Shown here piece after piece: positions 1-6,108 of a stretch of DNA of 15,769 nucleotides. Below the pieces are notes generated by a model. It ran no database searches. It was not told the origin of the DNA and was given only the letters and a program-made list of their open reading frames with translations. The position numbers and the translations under genes are program-made. Every line of letters begins with the position of its first letter. Positions within the stretch are counted from its first letter, which is position 1. Origin of the DNA: JBBDUG01 sp040904025 (GTDB lineage: Bacteria > Patescibacteriota > Minisyncoccia > Phycocordibacterales > SW-6-46-9); assembly GCA_040904025.1 (NCBI GenBank), contig JBBDUG010000051.1, positions 1 through 15,769 on the forward strand, given 5' to 3'.

Positions 1-33
1 AAATATCGAAAACCTGTACAGAATTCGTAGAAT

Positions 34-58
34 TCGAGTCCCTGCCGGGCAGCAGCCA
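34..58 (+). other. tRNA 3'-end-like fragment (candidate attachment site)
   Basis: The string TTCGAGT followed by CCCTG and CCGGGCA has the form of a tRNA T-loop, the 3' side of the T-stem and the 3' side of an acceptor stem. The 5' side of the T-stem is absent: the five bases before the loop do not pair with CCCTG, so this is not an intact tRNA. A tandem GAATTCG direct repeat (21-27 and 31-37) sits at the junction. A tRNA 3' end with foreign sequence before it is the pattern left at one boundary of an element integrated into a tRNA gene, and a recombinase gene lies within 600 bases. Chance resemblance is possible; no matching second copy occurs in this window. Confidence 0.3.
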
Positions 59-134
59 CATGCTAAGTCGAGAGACTGAGACACATAGGTAACTATTCCG
101 TACATTGCATACCTGCTGAGAGCAGTAACCAGAC

Positions 135-166
135 AAAAATATCACCTCATTCGAGGTGATATTTTT
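135..166. terminator. Bidirectional factor-independent terminator
   Basis: A perfect 14-bp inverted repeat (arms 135-148 and 153-166, loop ATTC). The outer five pairs are A-T, so there is an A-tract on one side and a T-tract on the other; the inner stem includes CACCTC/GAGGTG. This is the classic form of an intrinsic terminator working in both directions. It probably ends whatever transcription unit enters from the left and insulates the phosphatase-like gene, which starts only 15 bases later. Confidence 0.85.
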
Positions 167-168
167 GA

Positions 169-174
169 TATAAT
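169..174 (+). promoter_or_regulatory. -10 box TATAAT giving a probable leaderless transcript
   Basis: A consensus TATAAT lies six bases before the ATG at 181. Transcription normally starts about seven bases after the -10 box, which would be on or next to that ATG, so the mRNA would have no leader. There is no Shine-Dalgarno sequence, which fits. No good -35 box is visible; its expected place lies inside the terminator hairpin. Confidence 0.55.
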
Positions 175-180
175 TAAAGA

Positions 181-576
181 ATGAAGATAATTCTTTTTGC
201 CTGTACTGAAAACAAGAAACGAAGCAAGATGGCGGAAGCCATTTTTAATCATTTTGCTAAAGGAAAAGAGACTTCCGTACAAGCAATAAGTGCAGGTACT
301 ATACCTGCTACAGAGACTGATTCGCACGTGGCAGCGATACTCGCAAAACATCATATCGATTTTAAGGAAGAAGCACCTAAGAAATTGAGTGATGAAATGC
401 TTGAGCATGCGGACCGCATCATTTCGTTTGGTTGTTTGATTCCCGACATGTTTCCAAAAGAAAAGTTTGAGGAGTGGTTAGTGGAAGATCCGCAGACAGA
501 AGAAGAATACGAGAAAGCGTATGTAACGATTTATGAAAAAGTCACTGACTTGTTTTCAGCAATAAGCAATTCCTAA
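181..576 (+). CDS. ArsC / low-molecular-weight protein tyrosine phosphatase-like protein
   Basis: 131 residues, the normal length for the LMW-PTPase/thioredoxin-linked arsenate reductase family. The P-loop C(X)5RS is intact: C8, R14, S15 in ACTENKKRSKMAEA, followed by the conserved MAEA helix and an SAGT motif near residue 37. The general-acid Asp is D103 in DP (103-104). In the family the P-loop Cys attacks the phosphate or arsenate and Arg binds the oxyanion. Classical arsenate reductases have two more redox cysteines in the 82-89 region; here C85 (FGC) can fill one place but the second is replaced in DMFP. It may therefore be a phosphatase, or an arsenate reductase with a different redox partner. 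The ATG at 181 begins directly with the first beta strand, as is usual. It converges on the recombinase gene. Confidence 0.85.
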   Translation: MKIILFACTENKKRSKMAEAIFNHFAKGKETSVQAISAGTIPATETDSHVAAILAKHHIDFKEEAPKKLSDEMLEHADRIISFGCLIPDMFPKEKFEEWLVEDPQTEEEYEKAYVTIYEKVTDLFSAISNS

Positions 577-601
577 ACGAACAGAGACTGTATCAAACTG
601 A

Positions 602-628
602 AAATACCAATCTACAAATGGTGTCTTT
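602..628. terminator. Weak hairpin between convergent genes
   Basis: In the 56-base gap between the convergent phosphatase-like and recombinase genes, ACCA (607-610) and TGGT (619-622) can pair. A-rich sequence lies to the left and T-rich sequence to the right, giving a weak hairpin that could end transcription from either side. The stem is short, so this is tentative. Confidence 0.3.
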
Positions 629-632
629 TCTG

Positions 633-1916
633 TTATTCTATCGTTATCTTCTTATCCTTTAGGAAGAGTTTACTCTGTAAGCATCCGAGCAGTTCACGTT
701 TCTCCAGAATAGTTCCTTCCTTTAGAAGGTATTTCGTATAGTTGCGTACGTCCACATCAATCTCCACTTTGTCCTGTGTATGTCCCAGCACACCCGATCT
801 GAATTTGTTGAATCGTCTGATCTCTTCCTCAATCCTTCCACGCACACCAAGTTCATCAAGGTCTACCGTATCCATGAGTCCTATTAGCTCTGTAATGAGA
901 CTCGGTTCGTTGATGTATGGATTCTTGCAATCAATGTTCCGTGACTTGCTACAGAAGTAGTAGACGTGGCGGTTCACGCCACCATCTTTGAGTTTCTTAA
1001 ACTTCTCATCCGCAGATATTCCTGAGCCACAGTACCCACATTGCATGAGCTTCGTGAAGGCGAACTCTTTGCTTTCGGTCTTTGGTATAAAATTCTCATT
1101 CAGTGTCGTCTGCACCTTATCAAACAGCGCTTTATCTATAATCGGCGTGTGTTTGCCGGTATACCACTTTCCGCTTCCGACAGGGTACTCGAAGTCACCG
1201 TAGTAGTATGAATTTCGCAGGAGGATATAGATGTTGGCAAGCACCAACGGTTTGCCTCGATGCGTTTTGAAGTCTATCTCCCGAAGCCACCGATATATCT
1301 TCCGTCCACTCCACTGTTCATGTGCCACCTTCTCAAACATCCGTTTAATGACTGGTGCTCGTTTGTGATCTACTCGCACTTGGCACTTCTTGTCGACATG
1401 CTTCTCGTTTAAATATCCGGTCGGAGCAACTCCCGGTCTCCAGCCCATCTCACAGCGTGTTCGCAGTCCGCGCTTCACATTCACTGCTTTGTTGTCGTTC
1501 TCGAGCTTGGCTTGTGACCCAAGAATCATCAAGAGAAATTTTTCATTCGGATTGTTGGTGAACTTTTGACTATATGTTCGTATCTCATGCAGGAGCTTCT
1601 GGTCCATCAGGTCTACCACTGATCCAAGGTCTCCAGCGTTACGACTCAATCTGTCTGGTGCCCATGTGAGGATGGCGTTGTATTTACCCTCACGTATCTC
1701 AGCCAGCATCTGATTGTATACAGGTCGTTGCCCAACTTCCTTGGAGGAGTGGGACTCTCGTTTAGTATCCACCACATGAAGATGTTCACGTTCTGCTAAT
1801 ACTTCCATTTCCTTCACTTGGGATTCGATTGATAGAGCTTGTTTATCCTCTGCTTCAGTACTTTTACGTGCATAGAGGCAGTACCGCAGGGCCTCCGTTT
1901 GTTGTGTTTTTTCCAT
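633..1916 (-). CDS. Serine site-specific recombinase (resolvase/invertase superfamily, zinc ribbon)
   Basis: About 427 residues from the ATG at 1916; a GTG at 1925 would add three residues and neither start has a clear Shine-Dalgarno site. Numbering from the GTG: the N-terminal resolvase domain has YARKS with the likely nucleophile S22 and the arginine motif DRLSR (91-95). It is followed by the long helix and a recombinase domain (about 155-280, with GWRPGVAPTGY). A zinc ribbon has C296, C299, C325 and C333. A short helical tail completes it. Enzymes of this layout make double-strand exchange through a 5' phosphoserine link and integrate, excise or invert elements. It is shorter than phiC31-type integrases but similar in length to many recombinases of small mobile elements. 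It is divergent from hsdM across a ~100-base gap. It probably moves the defence region; its att sites are unproven. Confidence 0.92.
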   Translation of the reverse strand: MEKTQQTEALRYCLYARKSTEAEDKQALSIESQVKEMEVLAEREHLHVVDTKRESHSSKEVGQRPVYNQMLAEIREGKYNAILTWAPDRLSRNAGDLGSVVDLMDQKLLHEIRTYSQKFTNNPNEKFLLMILGSQAKLENDNKAVNVKRGLRTRCEMGWRPGVAPTGYLNEKHVDKKCQVRVDHKRAPVIKRMFEKVAHEQWSGRKIYRWLREIDFKTHRGKPLVLANIYILLRNSYYYGDFEYPVGSGKWYTGKHTPIIDKALFDKVQTTLNENFIPKTESKEFAFTKLMQCGYCGSGISADEKFKKLKDGGVNRHVYYFCSKSRNIDCKNPYINEPSLITELIGLMDTVDLDELGVRGRIEEEIRRFNKFRSGVLGHTQDKVEIDVDVRNYTKYLLKEGTILEKRELLGCLQSKLFLKDKKITIE

Positions 1917-1974
1917 ACAACACACTAATGACGCAATGGCTCTAGGGAGTCCAGGTCCCGTGTTGGAGAGTGTT

Positions 1975-1989
1975 GGTAACTAAATTACC
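1975..1989. promoter_or_regulatory. Candidate operator between recombinase and hsdM
   Basis: GGTAA (1975-1979) and TTACC (1985-1989) form a 5-bp dyad around a 5-base centre in the only divergent intergenic gap of the R-M region. The dyad is the size bound by small HTH dimers, and the downstream HsdM carries a MerR-like HTH domain, so autoregulation is possible. The link is inferred from position only; no convincing -35/-10 pair could be placed nearby. Confidence 0.3.
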
Positions 1990-2022
1990 CTTATTTTGCA
2001 ACGTGAGTTAAGGTATAGACCT

Positions 2023-3768
2023 ATGAAAACCTATGAACGCTTGACTTTATATCTCAATGAAGATAGGATGAAACTTATCAATATGCGTAAAGACATCGAA
2101 GCAAAATTAAAGGAAATGCCAGAACTGCTTTCTATCGGCCAAGTAGCAGAGATTTTCTCCATTCATCAGGACACTCTCCGCAATTGGGAAAAGGAGGGTA
2201 TTTTAGTACCTCTGCGCGTTGGTAAGCGTCAGGATCGCAAGTACCGACCGCAGGATATCCAAGCGATTGTGGATCGTATGGGTAGCAAGCTCACACTTCC
2301 TCAGCTTGAGCAGTTCCTTTGGAAGAGTGCGGACATCCTTCGTGGCAAAATCGACAGCTCAGACTACAAGAAGTACATCTTCGGCCTTCTTTTCTTCAAG
2401 CGTATTAGTGACGTGTGGGATGAAGAATATGCCAAGGTGATGGCTGAATATGACGATGACACAATTGCGCGCGCCGACTACAACCACCGCTTTCAGGTTC
2501 CAAAGGAATGTCGTTGGTCGACAGTAGAGGAGCGTGCAGAAAACATTGGTCAGAAGCTCAATGAAATTTTCGATAAACTCGCCAACGCCAACAGCCCAAA
2601 GCTCGACAAAATCTTTGCCGATCTTGATTTCGCCAACAAAGACCGCTTTCCAAACGAAACACTTCAACGGCTCATTAACCATTTTTCTCAATACAACTTC
2701 GGCGATACATACATTAGTTCCGATATTCTCGGTGACGCCTATGAGTACCTCATCAAACAGTTCGCTGCGGATGCGGGTAAGAAAGGAGGCGAATTCTACA
2801 CACCTCGTGAAGTGGAGCGAGTAATCGTACAAATCCTTAAGCCACACAAGAAAGATCACATCTATGATCCAACCGTTGGCTCAGGAGGATTCTTGCTTGA
2901 AGCTTTTCACTACCTTAAAGAAAAAGAGAGCGAATCAGTTGCGCGTACGCTCTACCTCTATGGTCAGGAGCTGAATATCGGTACATACGCCATCGCCAAG
3001 ATCAACATGTTTCTTCATGGGCTTGATAGTGCCGACATCCAGCGTGGTGACACACTCGCAAACCCACAATTCCTTAACCCGAACGGTTCGCTCAAAACCT
3101 TTGATATTTGCGTAGCAAATCCACCTTACTCAATCAATGACTGGGAGGATGAAATCTTTAAATCAAATAAGTACGGACGAATTGAGGGATACGAGATGCC
3201 ACCGAAGAAGAACGCAGACTACGCCTTCGTGCTACATATTCTCAAATCAATGAATTCAAATGGTCGTGCGGGTGTGGTGCTTCCGCATGGCGTACTTTTC
3301 CGCGGTGGTGCTGAAGGTCGGATTCGTGAGCAGATTCTCAAGAACGATCTTATTGAGGCGGTTATCGCGCTTCCTGCCAAGCTCTTCTATGGTACAGGTA
3401 TCCCTGCTGCCATTATTATCTTCAACAGGAACAAATCCGAGAGTCACAAGGGTAAGGTATTGATTATCGACGCCGAAAAGGACTTCTCTGAGGGAAAGAA
3501 TCAGAACGCACTTCGCGTGCAGGATATTCAGAAGATAGTAAAGACGTACGACAACTACAAGGATGTTGAGAACTACGCTCGCGTGGTTGACCTCAAAGAG
3601 TTAGAGGAGAATGACTTCAACCTCAATGTACGTCGTTACATTGAGAGCGGTGACAAAGAGGAAGAAATTGATGTCCCAACAGTTATCAAGGAGCTGGCGG
3701 TCTTAGAGAAGGAGCGTGTGGAGATTGATAAAAAGGTCGAGGGGTATTTGAAGGAACTTAAATATTGA
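2023..3768 (+). CDS. hsdM: Type I restriction-modification methyltransferase subunit with N-terminal MerR-like HTH
   Basis: 581 residues from the ATG at 2023, chosen because AAGG (2010-2013) sits nine bases upstream; an in-frame TTG at 1996 is less likely. Residues 36-84 form a MerR/excisionase-like HTH (LLSIGQVAEIFSIHQDTLRN ending in a KYRPQDI wing), which ordinary HsdM lacks. The normal HsdM N-terminal helical domain follows (about 90-240). GGEFYTP is near 255, the AdoMet motif DPTVGSGGF near 281, and the catalytic NPPY at 366-369 marks an N6-adenine methyltransferase. HsdM works as M2S with HsdS and adds R2 for cleavage. The gene opens a tight operon; its TGA lies just before or overlaps the start of the next gene. 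The HTH could bind the hsd promoter and repress it. Confidence 0.97.
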   Translation: MKTYERLTLYLNEDRMKLINMRKDIEAKLKEMPELLSIGQVAEIFSIHQDTLRNWEKEGILVPLRVGKRQDRKYRPQDIQAIVDRMGSKLTLPQLEQFLWKSADILRGKIDSSDYKKYIFGLLFFKRISDVWDEEYAKVMAEYDDDTIARADYNHRFQVPKECRWSTVEERAENIGQKLNEIFDKLANANSPKLDKIFADLDFANKDRFPNETLQRLINHFSQYNFGDTYISSDILGDAYEYLIKQFAADAGKKGGEFYTPREVERVIVQILKPHKKDHIYDPTVGSGGFLLEAFHYLKEKESESVARTLYLYGQELNIGTYAIAKINMFLHGLDSADIQRGDTLANPQFLNPNGSLKTFDICVANPPYSINDWEDEIFKSNKYGRIEGYEMPPKKNADYAFVLHILKSMNSNGRAGVVLPHGVLFRGGAEGRIREQILKNDLIEAVIALPAKLFYGTGIPAAIIIFNRNKSESHKGKVLIIDAEKDFSEGKNQNALRVQDIQKIVKTYDNYKDVENYARVVDLKELEENDFNLNVRRYIESGDKEEEIDVPTVIKELAVLEKERVEIDKKVEGYLKELKY

Positions 3769-3770
3769 TT

Positions 3771-4838
3771 ATGGATAACGAACTGAAAAAACGAATAGAG
3801 CAATATAAAGAGTTCAAGTGGGAACGACTTTTGAGGAAAGACTTGGGTCGGCACAGTCTGGAAGAGGTGAAGGAAAGTTTTGACAATGTCAAAATGTATC
3901 TTGATACAGTTGTTGAATATAAAAAATTTCGTGAACTGCCTGAACAATATCTACAAATTCTCCACTCACGCTTGAATGAATTTTTTGAGTTTGAGGAACA
4001 ATTAAGTAATCAGTTTCAAAATGTATCCGAGCGCCCGCAGTGGATTAAAAAGGTCAAGCAGTTTGAATACGGTACGTGGGATGCTCTACGTCCGATAATT
4101 GAATATATACGCTTCACATATGTGAGTGGCGATAGTAGCACTAAGCTTTTTGATGAGAAAATTAAACAGTTAGAAGGTCTCGGCGAGTCTCTTTCACAAA
4201 AATTGCAAAAGGCTACTGAATTTGAACAGCGCGTAGAGCGTTCGCTAAATGAGGTGTCTGAAAAGAGTAAAAGAATAACCGCTATTGCTGATCAGGTTGC
4301 ACAAGATGAGGAGAAGTACACCAAAGCCAAAGAAGTCGCTGAAAATTGGATAAAAACAGAAGGTAAAGCTACTGCGAGCACGCTGCAAGATAAATCTAAA
4401 ATCTTTAGCGACAAAGCCGACAAGGAACACGTCGGACGAAGGGTCTGGTTATGGTTGGCAGGCGTTCTAGTTTTTGCTGCTGGTGCAATCTTCTCTGCAA
4501 TACTATTGATTTGGAAACTAAACGGTGACAGCGAAGGTCTGACTATTGGGGCAGCTTTGTTGCGCATTTCTGTTGTCGGTATGTTCTTCTCACTCGCTTA
4601 TTTATGTTATCAGCAGTTTGGTATCCAGCGCAGGCTGTATGAGATATACAAATTTAAGGCGATTGCTCTGTCTACAATGGAAAACCTCATAAAGTCATTT
4701 ACTGACCCAGGAGATAGACAGCTCATTGTCGAGAAGGCAATCGAAATTGTCTTTACTGAGCCCTCCTTCAAGGAGGATAAGGTTGCACACCAACGTGTTA
4801 TTGACGAGCTTGTCGATGTGTTAAAGAAGAAAATATAG
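3771..4838 (+). CDS. Coiled-coil protein with two transmembrane helices, inserted between hsdM and hsdS
   Basis: About 355 residues; I do not recognise the family. Numbered from the TTG at 3765, charged helical sequence fills residues 1-120 and a long heptad-like coiled coil about 128-222. Two hydrophobic segments follow: about 227-250 (WLWLAGVLVFAAGAIFSAIL) and 262-284. A charged C-terminal helical tail of ~70 residues ends the protein. There is no Walker, nuclease or protease motif. The two helices are joined by a short loop, so both long charged parts would lie on the same side, presumably cytoplasmic. ATG 3771 is used here; TTG 3765 overlaps the hsdM stop and sits nine bases after AAGGA (3751-3755), so either could be real. 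Its place resembles the M-linked ORFs reported in some type I loci. It could tether or sense for the R-M complex at the membrane, or be an independent defence effector; both are guesses. Confidence 0.85.
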   Translation: MDNELKKRIEQYKEFKWERLLRKDLGRHSLEEVKESFDNVKMYLDTVVEYKKFRELPEQYLQILHSRLNEFFEFEEQLSNQFQNVSERPQWIKKVKQFEYGTWDALRPIIEYIRFTYVSGDSSTKLFDEKIKQLEGLGESLSQKLQKATEFEQRVERSLNEVSEKSKRITAIADQVAQDEEKYTKAKEVAENWIKTEGKATASTLQDKSKIFSDKADKEHVGRRVWLWLAGVLVFAAGAIFSAILLIWKLNGDSEGLTIGAALLRISVVGMFFSLAYLCYQQFGIQRRLYEIYKFKAIALSTMENLIKSFTDPGDRQLIVEKAIEIVFTEPSFKEDKVAHQRVIDELVDVLKKKI

Positions 4839-4842
4839 AACC

Positions 4843-6108
4843 ATGTCCACAGTTAACACAGAACAGAATATTCCAGAAGGATGGCAGCGAGTAAAACTCG
4901 GGGAGTTTGGTGTTACGCTGGGTGGTCTTTCTGGGAAAAATAAAACCCACTTTGGGCACGGGAAGTCATTTATTACATATATGAATGTATTCTCTAACTC
5001 TCATCTCAATCGAGATATGGTGAATTTTGTAGAAATAAAGGAAGGAGAAAGACAGAATAAACTACAGTACGGTGACTATCTGTTTACCACAAGTTCGGAG
5101 ACACCTAAGGAGGTCGGAATGTCATCAGTGGTAGATTTCGAACCTGGCGAATTATATTTAAACAGTTTTTGCTTCATTTTTCGGCCTCAAAAAGACTTAC
5201 TTGAGCCAAGTTTTGGTGGTTATATGTTTAGGGGTCCGATCTTTAGAAGAACAATTGCAACTCATGCAAAAGGAAGTACACGGTTTAATTTGTCGAAGAA
5301 AGACTTCTTGGATGTAGATGTAGTGTTTCCAAATTCTAAGTCAGCACAAAAGAAGATTGCGGAGATTTTGAGTACTGTTGATGAGGAGATCCAAAAAACT
5401 GATGAGATTATTACCGCAACCGAAAAACTCAAGCGCGGGTTGATGCGACAGCTTTTTACTCGTGGTATTGGACATACTAAATTCAAGAAGAGCAAAATAG
5501 GAGAAGTCCCTAGTGCGTGGGATGTTGCAGAGCTTGGTTCATTCCTTCTACAAAAACCTGACTATGGAATAAACGCGCCAGGAGTTGATTATGCTGAAGA
5601 TCTACCAACATATATTCGTATCACAGATATTTCTGAAGATGGAAAGTTTATTTCAGGCAATAAAAAATCAGTAGACCACAAAGATTCTTCGAACTATCGT
5701 CTTCGGAACGGAGATCTGCTGTTTGCAAGAACAGGTGCAAGTGTTGGTAAGACATATCTCTATAAACCAGAAGACGGAGATCTTGTGTTTGCTGGATTTC
5801 TTATAAGGGTTTGTCCTGATAAAAGTAAGTTACTTCCTCAGTATCTTTCTTACTTTGTGCAAACTTCAATATATTGGAACTGGGTTCGTGTTATGTCTAC
5901 AAGAAGTGGTCAACCAGGCATAAATGGAAATGAGTACTCAGGCATGATAATTCCTGTTCCTCCCCTGAGTGAACAGGAGGAAGTTATTGAGGTTCTCTCC
6001 TTGTTTGACGAAAAGATTTCAATCAATCGGAAATTGAAAGAAAAACTAAATCTCCTTAAACGTGCCCTAATGCAAGATCTTCTCAGTGGTAAAAAACGAA
6101 CAGTATGA
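4843..6108 (+). CDS. hsdS: Type I restriction-modification specificity subunit
   Basis: 421 residues, the usual HsdS size. It begins with the family pattern IPEGWQRVKLGEFG and has two target-recognition domains, about 11-165 and 223-380. The second opens with the matching repeat IGEVPSAWDVAELGSF. They are separated by a conserved helix (about 167-208, QKKIAEILSTVDEEIQKTDE). A similar helix at the C terminus (LSEQEEVIEVLSLFDEKISI, then a lysine-rich end) completes the two-fold pseudo-repeat. Each TRD reads one half of a bipartite target and the helices set the spacer, so the enzyme should recognise an asymmetric split sequence that cannot be read from the protein. Four bases separate it from the membrane-protein gene, and its TGA overlaps the ATG of hsdR. 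Confidence 0.96.
   Translation: MSTVNTEQNIPEGWQRVKLGEFGVTLGGLSGKNKTHFGHGKSFITYMNVFSNSHLNRDMVNFVEIKEGERQNKLQYGDYLFTTSSETPKEVGMSSVVDFEPGELYLNSFCFIFRPQKDLLEPSFGGYMFRGPIFRRTIATHAKGSTRFNLSKKDFLDVDVVFPNSKSAQKKIAEILSTVDEEIQKTDEIITATEKLKRGLMRQLFTRGIGHTKFKKSKIGEVPSAWDVAELGSFLLQKPDYGINAPGVDYAEDLPTYIRITDISEDGKFISGNKKSVDHKDSSNYRLRNGDLLFARTGASVGKTYLYKPEDGDLVFAGFLIRVCPDKSKLLPQYLSYFVQTSIYWNWVRVMSTRSGQPGINGNEYSGMIIPVPPLSEQEEVIEVLSLFDEKISINRKLKEKLNLLKRALMQDLLSGKKRTV

Noticed and set aside
1926..1995. tRNA-like T-arm with GGGA/TCCC stem before the recombinase
   Set aside because: The 7-base loop lacks TTC and the rest of a cloverleaf cannot be drawn on either strand.
1996..2022. TTG start for HsdM adding nine residues
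   Set aside because: The ATG at 2023 has AAGG at a proper distance and the extra residues add nothing recognisable.
2359..2859. 166-residue reading frame on the minus strand
   Set aside because: Fully antisense to the conserved HsdM coding sequence; no motifs or start signals of its own.
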